Part shown: in pieces, positions 35,757 through 48,900 of the stretch
Numbering within the stretch: the stretch's first letter is position 1
How the letters are laid out: each line of letters starts with the position of its first letter
Assembly: GCA_030407005.1 (NCBI GenBank)
Contig: JAUDYN010000002.1
Span: 2,108,001-2,172,000 of the forward strand
Origin: Desarmillaria ectypa
Lineage: Eukaryota > Basidiomycota > Agaricomycetes > Agaricales > Physalacriaceae
Direction of reading: 5' to 3'
DNA length: 64,000 nucleotides
Translations under genes and position numbers: made by a program
The notes under the pieces: model-generated
Seen by the model: only the letters and a program-made list of their open reading frames with translations
Database searches by the model: none
Told to the model about the DNA's origin: nothing

Positions 35757-36737
35757 ATGACCCCCAAGTCCTCGCAAAAGCGGAAGAAGAGCGCCTTAAG
35801 TGTCGTGGATGCCAAAGCAGCCGTTGATCTTGCGACCGCACAGACGTACTCGGAAAATGTGTTTCTATTCGTGCCCAACATCATCGGTACGTTTCAATGT
35901 CACATAGACCGTGCGCCTCTCATAATATCACTGTAGGATACTTGAGAGTCATTCTCGCGGCCGTGTCTCTTCACTACATGAGCTATCACCCCATTTACTC
36001 CAGTATCTTGTATGGCATTTCAAGTATACTGGATGTTGCAGACGGTTACGCTGCTCGCGCACTGAACCAGTCGTCGAAATTTGGTGCTGTTCTGGACATG
36101 GTTACGGACCGGTGAGTCCTTTGCACGAAAGCTTGAAACCGTACTGAGATGATGATAGATGTGCGACTTCATGCTTGTTGTGCTATCTGGCCTCTGCATA
36201 TCCTACCTACGCTGTCTTATTCCAGTTCCTTATAGCACTGGACTTTTCAAGTCACTACATGCACATGTACAGGTGCGCCGCCCAGCTTGATTCGATTTCT
36301 CGTTCTTGATATTCATCCTTAGTTCGATAATCACAGGCTCTTCTAGTCATAAGCTAGTTACAAGTGATGTCAGCCGAATTCTTTGGCTCTACTACAATGA
36401 TAGAGTGAGTACTTGCGTCTGCTTCTATGCTTCCTTGACAACATGTCTTACTACGTCAAAGCGCACACTCTTCCTGGTCTGTGCTGGGAACGAGCTATTT
36501 TACGTTGCGCTCTATCTTGTCAAATGGATCGACACACCGATAGCACTTTTGCTTCATCCGAACACCCCATCTTTCCTTACTGGAATGACTTATCAGCAAT
36601 TGGTCGCATGGCTGAGTGCTCCCGTCTGTGTCTTGAAGAACATCATCAATCTGGTTCAGCTGTGGAAGGCATCCAAAATCCTTGTGGGTGTTGATTTAGC
36701 GGAGAGGGCGAAGGCGAGAAAGGAAAAGGCGCCATAA
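35757..36737 (+). CDS. PIS1: CDP-diacylglycerol:inositol 3-phosphatidyltransferase (PI synthase)
   Basis: It makes phosphatidylinositol from CDP-diacylglycerol and myo-inositol in the ER. About 257 residues in five exons start MTPKSSQKRKK. The CDP-alcohol phosphotransferase motif DG-x2-AR-x8-G-x3-D-x3-D is complete in DGYAARALNQSSKFGAVLDMVTD. Several hydrophobic membrane spans flank it (VFLFVPNIIGYLRVILAAVSL; FLIALDFSSHYMHMY; LFLVCAGNELFYVALYL). The HYMHMY and GNELFY segments are characteristic of PI synthases rather than choline/ethanolamine enzymes. The start is the ATG at 35757; the stop TAA is at 36735. The C-terminus ends in a Lys/Glu-rich tail. Confidence 0.92.
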
Positions 36738-36917
36738 TTCTATTCCATTCTACTGGATTTTAGCCACATTATTTATATATTTTCATCTCAATCGAACAAT
36801 CTTCGCATATTTTATCTGAAAAAGGTCAGCGGAGTACAATAAACACGTGATCGCTTTCAAAATTTGAAGTTTAAGTCAGCGAGAACTCCTTGTGTTTCCC
36901 TCCGACTGTCGGCGTGA

Positions 36918-39900
36918 ATGCAGTCCCAATCACTCCTCCCAAGGTCCAGGTCTCTCATCAGGACTGTCAAGGGCCTCCACTTATCTTCTACTCCTCGATT
37001 TGCCCGGTCCTACGCGAAAGAACGGACTCCACGTCAAAATACCGGCACTCGACTAGTATCATCATCGTCTTCATCATCATCATCACCGGGAGAACCTTCA
37101 TCGCTGCAGGAACCTCCAAAGGATCCATCCCCAGATCCTTCACCTCCAGAAAAACCAGAACGACCATCTCGACGTAAAACTAACAACAGCACCGCGGCCC
37201 CGGCACCACCTATCGAATCAGTCGATCTTCCGCTAGGCTTGGATATTCTATGGACCACGACAAAGCTTCCAGATGGTGAATCCATAGATGCAGCTTGTTT
37301 GCCTCCGCCAGAAATCTTGGAGGAGGCCCTGAATAATCTGCATATCACTCTTCATCCACAAACACAGAATCGTGCTGTATATACATCTCCTCAAGGACCA
37401 CCCATAGAACCCACACTTGCACTCTATTGCCCAATAGAGGGAGGTGACTACGTGGTCGATGCCACTGTGAGGGAGCTAGCGCGCAGGACTGGTTCTGAAG
37501 TCGTTGTTCTTGATGCAGTACAGCTCGCAGCAGGGGAATGGGGTGACTTTGGCAAAGGTGCGTGCTGCGTTTTCAGATTCCCTTCCAGAATGACTGAAAT
37601 CTTTTGAAAAGCTGCAAACTTTCTTCAGCTACCGAAGAATCCGCTACATTTTCGTGCTTCAATGACACCACCTTCGCGTCCTACTATGGCTGAAGAAGAC
37701 GATGACGACGACGCTGGCCCGTTTTCGTCCGGACAAATGACGGTCACACTCATGTCTCCTTCTAGTACCCGGGGCTCAGCGGTAGTGTCCACTTCAAAAA
37801 CCACCCCGCCAAACAAAACAAAGATGTTCTTCGATGCCCTCGTCAACATACCTTCCGATCAGCCTGCTTCTACCCCCCGAATAATTTATGTTCGCGATTT
37901 CCCTACATTGGCACCGACTTCATCTACTTGGTACCGTCCTCTTCTAACCGCTGTCCGTCAACGTCGACGCGGTCCGATATCATCTCCCTCATCACCTATA
38001 TGCAACCCAATGACTATCATATTTGGTATCACACCGCCAATAGCACCTCCTGAAGTCCTTGTACCTCCTTCCTCTCCAAGCCCAAATATTCTGAGTCTAC
38101 TAATGAACCGCAACCCTTCTGCCTCACTAATGGCCTCTGCTCCCAAACCCGGTCGGACAGATTGGAGTGAGGATGAAGTCGCGGATAAGGCTAGAGAAGC
38201 TCGACTGCGCCGACGACTGAAAAAATGGGAAAAAGGTGACGCTTCCATCCTCGAAGAACTTCCAACATTGGTCAATGAAGATAACAATGACTCGGATTCG
38301 AAGAGACCTGAGGTTATTGTTCTTGGGAGTAACATGTCGATACCTCTACCTGGTCTTCATCCCCTGTCAAACCGAAGCAATTCAGACTCTGCGGACACCA
38401 GATCGCCTTTTTTCCGAACTTCGATCCTCGTTCCCAGCGTTCGTTCAATTCCAGATGAACGGGATTGCCGGATAGCGCGGAGAAGGGAGATTAATGAATT
38501 GACGATACGCATGGCTATAGGGGCTATAGGTGGCGCTCTTGATGCTGAAAGGGCTGAGAGTCACCTTCTAAGAGAGACAGAGAAGGATGAGGATGAGGAG
38601 AATACGGTGGATGCAGAAAAATCTGATCTAGAGTCCGTGGTTGATCATGAGCAAATGTGGGATGACTGGGGAAAACGGGTAGAATTATGGGTGACTGTCC
38701 GGCATATTGCTGACCGTGCTGTTGGAAGTGTCGTAGCGGACCGCTCAGCGGCCGCTCAGGGCGAGAGACCGTCACTGGAGCCTACATCCGTCTCCTGGGA
38801 CGCGGTTGCTCGAGCTTGGTCTGGCCATCGGTTGTCTAGGAATCTCCGCAAATCCTGGATGAAAGACGCCCTCCCTGTTACCCGAACGCGGAGCGACCAA
38901 GATGAAGATGAAGACGAGCCAGACCAAGAGGAGGAGAAATCCGAGTCCATCGACGAAGTAGTGGATAGACTGAAAAACGATCCTGATCTTGATGGACACG
39001 AACAACGCTTGTTACCATGCATTGTCAATACAGGTAAATGTATACCGCACTACTATCACTCATGTCTGACTTCTTTTAGCTGCAATGCCTACAACTTTCA
39101 GCCAGGTTCACCTTCCGACAAATACAATTGACTCTGTACGGACTATTGTGTCTCTTCCATTGCTGCACCCGGAAGCCTTCCAGCAAGGCATTTTGAAAGA
39201 GCATACGATCACTGGATGTCTGCTATTTGGACCTCCGGGAACGGGTAAGACTCTTGTCATTCGAGCGCTAGCTAAGGAAGCTGGCTGCCGCATGATGGCC
39301 ATATCCCCCTCGGATGTTATGGACATGGTAAGTCGTCTCTTGTACTTGTTTCAAGGGTTCTCACCATTGTCTCACAGTACGTTGGAGAAGGCGAGAAGCT
39401 TGTCAAGGCTGTTTTCTCCCTTGCTCGAAAGCTGTCACCTTGTGTTGTTTTCCTAGATGAAATTGATGCTCTTCTCGGCGCTCGTTCATCAGGCCGAGAT
39501 AGTGGGAGCTCTATCGCTTACCGTGGCGTTATAACGGAGTTCATGCAGGAAATGGATGGTTTGAAAACATTGAAGGACTCTAACGTTATTGTTATCGGTG
39601 CTACGAATCGTCCGTTTGATTTGGATGACGCTGTTTTGCGTCGTCTACCGCGCCGGTTGCTTGTAGACCTGCCGGGTGAAAAGGAGCGGGAAGGTTTGTG
39701 GCTTATCAAAATTCGATCGTCCTATCAACGCACTTATACTCTTAAAGAGATACTAAAAATCTTGCTGAGACACGAGACACTAGATCCTGATGTCGACATC
39801 AAGGATCTGGCGAAACAAACGGAGAGTTTTTCTGGATCTGACTTGAAGCGTTCGTCGTCCATCGTGTTTATTGTTTCTTCGTTAGTTAAACGTTCGCACA

Positions 39901-40458
39901 GATTTGTGTGTTTCTGCCGCTGTTGACGCTGTCAAGGAGCACGTTGAATTGCCGTGGTTGGTATCAAATGCAATGGCGAAAGCTGAACAACCAGTCGATA
40001 ATTCAGACGCTCCAACTGACGCATCGACTGACACGACTGCACCAAAGACCAGACGGAGAAAGAAATCTGATCCTGAAGAATCGTCAGCGTTAGCATCTGA
40101 GGAGAGCAGTTCAGAGCCTGCCGAGACAAACAAGCCGGAGAGTGAGGAAAGCAAGTCGGAGTCTGCAGAGACCATGCCTGAAAGGGGGGAGACTGTCACA
40201 CGGACATTATCTTATCGTCATTTTTCCAAGGCACTCAAAGAGATCACACCATCTTCTTCTGAAGCCACGGGGACGCTGGCAGCTCTGCGCAAGTGGAATG
40301 AAGAATTTGGGGAAGGACGGCGGGATCGCAAGCGACGGCAGATCTGGGGCAAGGGTCGTTTTGGCTTCACTGATCCCGCCAACTTCGTGGAGGAGGATGG
40401 CAGAGTTCTTCCCACAAATACTCTTTCAACGTCACCTGGCGGCGCGGAGAGCAACTAA
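36918..40458 (+). CDS. AAA ATPase (Msp1/spastin clade), probably mitochondrial
   Basis: A Ser/Arg-rich start ([20 protein letters not shown], then RFARSYAKE) looks like a mitochondrial presequence. A long N-terminal region of some 700 residues has no fold I recognise, with several acidic stretches. The AAA module follows, split by introns: Walker [20 protein letters not shown], a pore-loop-like [15 protein letters not shown], Walker [15 protein letters not shown], then [35 protein letters not shown] and [12 protein letters not shown]. The lid domain ends with [19 protein letters not shown]. This module belongs to the meiotic clade (spastin, Vps4, Msp1/ATAD1). A charged C-terminal tail ends at 40458. 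Function: probably protein extraction or remodelling at mitochondria; inferred from clade and presequence only. Confidence 0.82.
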
Positions 40459-40567
40459 TTGAGAGTATTGTATCGGATTATTTGACGTCTACCAGGATAT
40501 CATTAGAAACGCCATACTTAAATACACCTTACCATACAAAGCACGTTTATCAATGCACGAATGCTAA

Positions 40568-41851
40568 CTACTTCCTAGAGCCCCGTCTCGATGGTTGACT
40601 CTGGGAAGTTTCATCGTTGTTGTCGTCGTCGTCTTCATCTTTCATGTCATTGTCGTCTTGATCCACTTCCATTCTGACAGCCTTTCCTTTCCTTGCCCTC
40701 TGACTAGGTTTTGGCTGGGACTGGGATCGCTCCTGCGAAGCATCCATGCCTTCCTCTTCATCACTATCATCGTCACTTCGTGCTGTAGTATGCTTCACCC
40801 TTCTCCGGTGGTCATCACCCTCTCTAGCTGCGTCTTCACCGACAGGTAAGAGAGGTTTGCCGGCGTTCCGCGGCCAATCAACGTTGCAGGCAGGACATGA
40901 ACTGCGATGCCTCCGTGTTTGCGTGAAACAGTATGCATGCACTCGAACTTTGCAATTCAGTGTGTGGCATGCGAACCCTTTGGTGACCATCTGGAAATCC
41001 AGGTTGATTTGAAGTAGAAACGACGGAGGAAGAACACGAGTACCTCCTGGCAGATAGTGCATTCTAGAATATCATCGGGATATGTGTTTTTCAGATATGG
41101 CTGGAGCTCCAGCTGTGTGCGCATGGAAAGAGAGTATCTCCCCCGCCTAGAAATGACGGTCAGTAGGACGCAGAGAAAAAGAAGGATTGCGGCTCACTTG
41201 CTCTTAAGCAGCCACCCGTTAGTGACTAAGCTGGCCAAAACATCTTCTGCCTGAGATTTGGACATGGTTGGTTTCACTTGACTAACTTCGCGGAGCGCAG
41301 CGAGAGACGACACTGAATATGCTTCACGCGGCGCTAGCATGATTTGCTCGACCTGAAAACACGTCAATGCAGCTCGCTATGACCTGAGACGAGCACACTC
41401 ACGACTGCTTTGAAGAATGCAATTTCACCAGCGGTGTAGTCCGTAGCCAATTGAGCCACTTCATCATCCTTCAAGTTGGCCTTGCTGAATACTGAGCATC
41501 GAGCAATAAGCATATTGACTGGATTTCCACGCACCAGGACATACATCTTCTTCCCAGTCAATTCGTCTTGCACGAGGCGAAATCCGAGATCCAACGCGTC
41601 GAGTGACTTATTCACCCTTGCTACAAAATCATCCCAAGAAAGATCTGATCCGGTGTACTGTATGTTGACGTTCTCATCTGCAGCTAAATTGAGTGCATGA
41701 GCGTCTGCTCACGATGCTGTGATAAGAAGCGATAACCTTTAACAACTTCGACACTTCGCGCCCAGAGAATCTTTGCAAGATTCTCAGATAGAACACCTCT
41801 TGAGAGCACCGCCTGAAGAAAGATTCGCTGAACGTCGTCTGCAGAGACCAT
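40568..41851 (-). CDS. NSE1: NSE1, RING-like subunit of the SMC5-SMC6 complex
   Basis: Nse1 is a winged-helix and RING-like protein that, with Nse3 and Nse4, binds the SMC5-SMC6 heads in genome maintenance. Four or more exons start MVSADDVQRIFLQAVLSRG, the typical Nse1 opening (an in-frame ATG at 41917 is an alternative). LARGVLSE-type and GWLLKSKRGRYSLSMRTQLELQPYL segments fit the winged-helix part. The variant RING is complete: CTICQEMVTKGFAC, CKVRVHAYCF and CPACNVDW. A long acidic, Ser/Gln/Arg-rich tail of about 100 residues ends at TAG (40568). The tail is longer than in animal Nse1. Confidence 0.88.
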
Positions 41852-42042
41852 GATACACTCAGACGCGTCGACGTAATAGGGTAAGAAAGAAACGCGTCGG
41901 TAATCACGGTGTGACACCTATGTCACATTCAAATCCAAATCGGGGCCTCCAAACCGCAGTCAATTACCCTCAGTGATGCTGAGCAGGTATTCGTATACCG
42001 ATTTTCAAAAAAGTGCTAAGAAAACCTTTGTCCTATATACCA

Positions 42043-42914
42043 TCAAAGTTTGGGAACACGTAGCGTCTTACTGACCATAGCTGCCGCCCAGGCCCCGAAA
42101 ATTATGCTGACCATATGCAGCTCGCCTCGACCCCCTTCACTGCCCCACAATGTAATGGTTCCGTAGGGAATCCCATCTTGACCTTCTATCCACCCATTTT
42201 TGACCCAGAACGACAGCGTACCCACAAGAACCAACGATGAGGGGATAGGAAGGCCTTCGAAGTATTTAGCCTTGCCTGAATTGTCTTTTGGAACAAGTGC
42301 GACGGTCGCATTGAAACGGGCAAGACGAGCGAGTCCACAACATATGAAGCCGGTAAGGATGACAGTGTCGAGATATGTTCGCAGCCCAACGACGAACGCC
42401 AACAGGGCAGGGGCGACTCCGAAAGAGATCTGCACGCGATGAGCCAAGGCACAAGACCAAGAATCCAAACCACATACCAGGTCAGCCAAACTGTCCAGCT
42501 CCTGCCCCAACATACTACTTGATTTTCTCCACCGTGCCACCTTCCCGTCGAGGAAGTCAAATATAAGCCCTGCTAACGGACACCAAAGAGCAGTCCAGAG
42601 GTAGTCTGGATCATTTGTAACGAGATATCTCGCTGACGAGAATATTGAAAGCGATCCGCAAACGCCATTCATTATTGTCACCAAGTCTGCAAGGCGGAAA
42701 TTCCTATAGAGAGAAATCGTCAGACTACGGATGGCTCGAAAGTCAAACGCGGATATGTATACCTGACAAGGGAGAAATGACCGTCAAAGTCTGGGTACCG
42801 ATGAAAAACATCACAGTCAACATTGTCCTCATTAACAACATGAGCATTGGTGGACTTGGGTTTTCGTTGGTTCATGTCCAAAGAGGAGGTAGAAGGCAAG
42901 AAGAAAGACTTCAA
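42043..42914 (-). CDS. CHO1: CDP-diacylglycerol:serine O-phosphatidyltransferase (PS synthase)
   Basis: It makes phosphatidylserine from CDP-diacylglycerol and serine in the ER. Three exons start MKSFFLPSTSSLDMNQRKPK (a second in-frame ATG follows at 42875) and run through FDGHFSLVR / NFRLADLVTIMNG. The CDP-alcohol motif is complete: DGKVARWRKSSSMLGQELDSLADL, which joins across an intron to ISFGVAPALLAFV. Hydrophobic spans (ILTGFICCGLARLARFN; LHMVSIIFGAWAAAM) agree with a multi-pass enzyme, and the ISFGVAPA and GLARLARFN blocks fit PS synthases of the yeast/bacterial type. The stop is at 42043, ending LRVPKL. Confidence 0.92.
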
Positions 42915-43014
42915 TTACAGACAAGTACAAACACACCGTTCCACGAGGCTGTGAGGGCTGTCACCTGTCGCGAAAACGATACGCGGAATCCATAGGTATA
43001 AGTAAGTAATTAAT

Positions 43015-44843
43015 CTAACTGTCCACGTCCATAGCCTCCGACTTGACTACCTTCGATTTCTCCAGTTCTATGCTCCGCGCAGCATATTGATTTGGATGAG
43101 TAACACTTTCACCATCCCCTATACCTTCGCCTTTCTTGATCCCACAATGACCATGCGTGATTTCGAAAACTCGGGTGCATCCTACGTGAAAGTGCTCTGT
43201 CTTCTTGGTATGCATGATCTCTGGGAGATCTACCGACTTCAGACCCAGGGGCGCATACGCAGCCAGGAGAGTGGTTTGCAAGTTATCGGGCGCGAAGTAC
43301 CGATACGGACAGCCGTATTCATCGTTCCCTTGCAGCAGTTGCATGCAGCTATATGAAGATCTGAGGAAAGGCCAGGAGAATAGCTTACAGGAACTCACGT
43401 TTTTGCAGGATAGTTAGCCCGTTTACCCTCCAAGCCATACGAATGCCGAATGTTATATTTGTATTCCTTGTTAAATCTGTCTTGCGTGACCTTCCCTCCC
43501 GAAAATGATTTTCTCCAGAAAATGATGGCTTCTTCGATGGTGAGTCCAAGAGCCTGCGCGGGAAAGAACATGAACCGCAAATTAAAATGCATTAAGGAAA
43601 ACACATACTTTCAAAAAGAGCCCATAATTAAGTCGACCAAAATGTTTGAGATGATGATCTTTCATTAAGTTCGAGTGCATAACACGCATGCACAAAGGGA
43701 AATGTTTCTTAGCCATATCATCAATCATGTCGGCCGTGACGCCGTCAGCTGTCGATTCAGAGGACATTCCATTCCAGTCTGATGAAACACCAGCCAAGAA
43801 TCCCTGTGACAGATTGTTCAATATTGGGACCAGTCGTGTATCCTCATTCAGTCGTGGCAGGGATTTGGCAGTTATCTGGGGTCTATCAGACCAAGAAAGG
43901 TATGGGGTAACAGGGACGCGCACGTTCAAAGCCTTATTTAATTGTACTTCAAATTCTTGAAATACGATACTGGCCAGTTCGCGCCCAGGGACGTATGCCC
44001 AACCGCCCTTTAGAAAGACCTTCCGTCGTTCGATCAGATCTGGGACACGTGTCCATTTCACCTTCGCAAAAACGTGAGCCTCATACTCCTTGAAAAGCCC
44101 AGCTCTATACCTTGTAAAAGATATCAGCGGCAAATGCAGACTGCCTATCCGGCTCAGATTTGAGTCCTTGATAGGCAGCCTTCAACTGCTCTTTATACAT
44201 TACTTTCTCAGAATCATCTACCTAAATCATGATTAGTAGGAGAACAACTAGAAAAAAGGTGAAGATTTGTACTGCTATCCAGCGAAAATCTCGCGAGTTC
44301 AAAAAATTTCTCCGTTCCTTCGAGTCATCAGTTTCATAACGTATCTTGAACAGTGTCGATTCTGCCTTGACAAACCGCCGTCGAAGTTCCTCCCTGCAAC
44401 GTGTCAGTTTTGAAGACAAATTATGGTCACGACACGTACGAACGGCAGAACGCAAGTCTCAAAACAAAGTGCCCCAGATGGTCCTTCCGCCTCTCTGAGT
44501 CCCTGTCCACCTTCTCGGCCGACGTTGCGCTTAGTGGCAGATACTTAAGACATTGTGACGTGGTCACTGCTTTTGTCTCCTCCCATGTTCGGTTACGCGC
44601 TGCAGACGACTCAATTTCTGCGAGGATTCGCAGACGATCTAAGGCGCATCCTTCGAACTCTTCAAGAGTCACGTCAAAAAGGGGGGGAGTGTCGTAGCTG
44701 AGAAAGCGTCAGTCTAGGCTGGTCGTTCCAAATCAAACGCACAAGTTGAGCCTGTGAGGGTATACGAGACCAGAATTGCTGCTGTCGTACTTTGAGTCTC
44801 CTGCTGCTGTCGTACTAGTTTTCTGGTTTCTGGCTTTCCACAT
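43015..44843 (-). CDS. PRI2: DNA primase large subunit
   Basis: Pri2 partners the catalytic primase in the DNA polymerase alpha complex and starts replication primers. Exon 1 begins MWKARNQKTSTTAAGDS and carries GLVYPHRLNF, joined to YDTPPLFDVTLEEFEGCALDRLRIL. DHLGHFVLRLAFCRS follows. A middle exon has ERRKVFLKGGWAYVPGRELASIVFQEF and PPCMR-type FPLCMRVMHSNLMKDHHLKHFGRLNYGLFLK. The Fe-S C-terminal domain has ALGLTIEEAIIFWRKSF, YKYNIRHSYGLEGKRANYPAKTYSC, GCPYR, VGCTRVFE and HPNQY. The four cysteine positions of the 4Fe-4S domain are visible. The stop is at 43015. All blocks match the human large subunit in order; roughly eight introns. Confidence 0.93.
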
Positions 44844-45917
44844 GTCTGGTCCACAGCTACAGTCGGCAAGAAATCGATAGCAACAGCAACTGAGGGAGAT
44901 GGAGACAGTGGAGGCGAGCTGAAAAGTCAGGAAAGTCACCCAAGTCACGCACACGATGTGTCACGCGTCTGTCACAATACCTGGGCAATACCTTCGGCCA
45001 ATGTCAAATCCACTTCAAACCTGAACCTGAACGTTGTTTGATTAACTTTGTTATACTCGGCAGGGCTTTTTTTAGTTATAATATCAGCTCAAGTATTTGC
45101 TGGATCAAGGGGGTAATTAACAAGCGACAGGGAACCCTTGGGAGGCAAACGCACACGGGTGTCCCGCTCTACATACAAGTTTTTATACTACTATTGAAAG
45201 AAACTACTAGAATATTCATGGAAATAAAGGAAATCTGGCTGAGTAAGATTCGGCACAGCACTTACCAATCCCGACGGTGAGTCTGGCGAGTGTGGGCGCT
45301 TGTTATGATCCGTGCTGGAATATCACAGTATTATTGCTTATCTGAATTTGTCAAGACTTCGTATCTTGCCTTGCTTTACCGGATGCAGATCCCCACCAGC
45401 ACCTCTGAGTAAAGTCAGTGAACATACGGCAGCTGCATTATCTGTTCGAGTCGTAAATCTTAACACATTCTACATGGTAATGATATCTATCAAGTTGCTT
45501 CATCATCGCCTCTTTTCTGGCACTACGATTTGCCATGCGCTCCTTTGCCCAATCTGAGAAATAATTGATCATTTTTTCTACTCTCTACAGAAAGTTGCAT
45601 GAGTCGCGACAGTACAGTGCGGTTCACTTCGCCACCGGGTGTAGATGACCCATCATGACTCTTTAGCTCTTCAGCTCCGCATAAACTATACTTCATAGAT
45701 ATGGTGATCTTCTGCAGCGGCAATTGTAGGTGCTAACATCAGAGCTCGTCCAACTATTTGGGGCCCGTTTCTTTGCCAATGGTTAGAAACATATATCTAT
45801 CAGAGGTCCTATTTCAGAAATATAACAAGCTAAATAATACACGTGTAGATTATACAATACACAGATCCTCACTATATATACATATTATAGATTACAGTAC
45901 TCATACCTCCCGGGGTA
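44844..45917. other. Intergenic region, 1.1 kb, no gene seen
   Basis: This lies upstream of PRI2 and downstream of the large disordered-protein gene. It is A/T-rich in parts (45780-45920) and has only short frames on either strand with no family signature. A PRI2 promoter and a 3' untranslated region are expected. Confidence 0.5.
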
Positions 45918-48900
45918 CTAGCTTGAATGCTTCGGACTTCCCCTAGATCGTATCGGTCTCAGACGCGGTCTATCTTCCGCTGGTTCTTCGGCCAGCTCAA
46001 ATACTACCCCCGGACGATTTTTCTTGCCACTCTTGCGATAACTATCTGCATTTTTCTCGCGCCATTCCCTTGTCGCAACCATCGGATCTCGAGTGGGGGG
46101 AACTTGCAGAGGGGTCTGGCTATGCATTGATGCCGTCGGAGAACCCACCACTGTATTTGGCTATCGAAGAATGAGTGATGACTCTCGGAAAAGAGTAGTC
46201 ATACGCACTGCAGTACCATTGACAGCTTCCTCCGATGCAGCTGATACAGTGCGATGTCGCCTGGATGCAGTCGCTAGGAGCTTGAAAGGGGTGAAGTTGG
46301 TCTTCGTTGTGCTTTTTCCACTCGCATCGCGAATATCAGCCATTCTGGGCATGGAAACTGGCGGCGGCACCTTGACCCTAGAAGCCAATGACTTGCTACG
46401 ATAATCAGACGTGGGCTCAGTGTGTTTTGATTCGCTTTTACGAGGGCCGTTGGGTTCTGGAGGCTTCCAAATCTCGTACTGCGGAGGCTGGGACGGTTGT
46501 GATAGCTGGGGCGTTTTAGATTTGAACATGCCGAGAAAGCCTTTCTTCTTAGTTTCATGAGACTGAGAACTCATCGACGCAGAAAGTGATGTGCGAGACG
46601 GTGTTCGCTTCAAAACAGACGGCGCGAGCGACGACGGCGTCTTGAGGATGGAATCTTGCGATGGATGTCGACTGACAGGACTCAGATGGACAGGCACGAC
46701 AGGGGATTGGGAGCTAGCATGTACTGAGCGCGAACCGGACTCTTGACGAGAGCTACTTGGGCGATGAGTAGAATTGGTATTTGCATGAGACGGTGCTGAT
46801 ACATGATGCGGTGATAGCGATGCAGATGGATGATGCTGCGATGACGGCGCAGAGGAAGGATACGAGAGACTAGTAGTCTGTGTGACGGACGGAATAAGTA
46901 AAGCGGTACTGGGAACAGCGACGGGATTTGAAGTGGAGGTTGACGGTACACCATATCGTTGACTATATGAAGTGTATATCTTTCCGGAGGTTCTATTCGC
47001 AGCAGACGGTGCAGGGGTTGGCATAGAATGGGGCGCTTGAGGCGTTGTCCTCTCTTGTAAACGAGTAGAGGATTGGGGTACCGCGGGGCTCGTGACGGAC
47101 TGTACTGTGGGGTTCCATATCATATTATTCGACGCACGACTGTCTGATGGATTCTCTAAGGTAGCGTGTCGGTCACCCCCGCCCGTTCCCGATGAGCCCG
47201 TAAATTGGGCACCAGCGCTAGCTGCATTCGCAGGTGTATACGTTGGGATCGGTGCTGTCGAAGCAACGTCAAGTTTGGGATGGGATGGACGCGAGGTAGA
47301 TGGGTCATTAGATCTTGATACGGTGTGTTGAGAAACAGTATTATCACCATGGTCGTTGCTCTGACGTTGGGGTGAGCGCTGCAGAAACCGGTCGAGTACT
47401 CGGGCTTCACATATTGACGGGGGCGTCAATTTTGAGGAGGAAGGTTGTATAGACCTAGTCGAAGGACTTGGCGGTTTTGGTGAATACAGAACAGGCACGG
47501 GGGATTGCGTGGCAAGGTCTGGTGTGTATGGCTTTGATGGCGTCTTGGCTTCATCTACTTCACCCGCGTGCGATTCCTCAATACGAACCTCGACCGGTTT
47601 GGTAGGGGTAGAAGTCAAAAGCTCGGCTAAACGTGGGTGTCGGTATGCAGGTCGAGGTGTCGGTGTGTCACGAGCTGGTACTCTAGTGGCAGTAATGTCT
47701 GGCCGCGCAGAAGGTACAGGTGTTGAACTATTGGGAAGACCATATGTCTTCATTTCTGACTTCAGCACAGAGTTACTAGTTGACCGAGACAGACCTACGC
47801 CACGCGAAGCTGCTTCAGGAACAGATGGAGGCCCCGTAGGCAATTCGACACCATTCGGTGGGCCACCGGTCATCGCGGGAAGCACATCCACGCCCAAAGC
47901 CGTATATTGTGGCAGTGACGAAGATACCGGTAGGGTAGGAGTCGCAGGCTTTGGTGTACTAGATGCCTGCATGAAGGGAGGGTTGCTCAGCTGGGGAGCA
48001 GGGCGAACCGGAGGAGTCTCCATAGGGAACGCAGGTCTCTCGGGAACAGGTACTACGTTGATAACGGAACTAGAACTATCATGCCTCATCCGGCCCACAT
48101 TCATAGAAATAGTTGAAGGAGAATGACGCTGGGCGTGGCTATCGCCTTGATTGGCAGCGGAGGAATTCCCTGAAGGAGACCGAATCTGAACTTGGGAATT
48201 TAGCAGCACATCCCTACGAAACTCGGATACTAGAGGGCGCGTGTTGTCAGGGCGAAAGGACTGTGATGTTTGTGTATGCGAATATCCCACGGCAGTCGAT
48301 GGACGGTGCAGAGATGCGCCGATGGCGGCGTTCGAGGAGGTCCCGGAAGAAGACTGGGTAGAGGTAGCGAGTGGTGTCGGAATGCTGGGTACTTTGTGTG
48401 GTCTCATGCCCATTGAAGTAGATGAACGTGGTATGGAGTACCCAATGTTCATATTAGACACACCAGGTATACGGGCATCGACACGCGTAACTGGTGGTAC
48501 ATTAGCCCGATTAGCACTGAAATTCTCTTTGTTCACGTAAACTGGAGAGTAGGGCTGTTGCTGGTTTGTATCAACAGTGCTTGTACTGTTCAATCGTTTG
48601 TGTTTCTAACCCCCATCAATAACAGTGATAATAATGTTGCGCTTTGGACGCACCTGATGCGACTCATCAACGACACTCAGAGAAGATATGGGCTTAATAG
48701 GACTGCCGTTGGTGGTTTTACTAATCTGACGCTCTTGTGAAGTGATGGCTACAGAAGATGGATTGATATCCCCGGTTTGCTTCTCAACGGGTGAGTTCTT
48801 GGGTGATAGCCCCCTAATACCCGACTGCGAGGTGCTTAGCAATGCTTGAATTACCGCTGCCGTAGAGTATGCTTGTGCTCGGCCATCTTGAGTTCCAGAT

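Noticed and set aside
41851..41917. Longer NSE1 start at 41917
   Set aside because: The family opens with the segment beginning at the 41851 ATG; the extra residues look unrelated.
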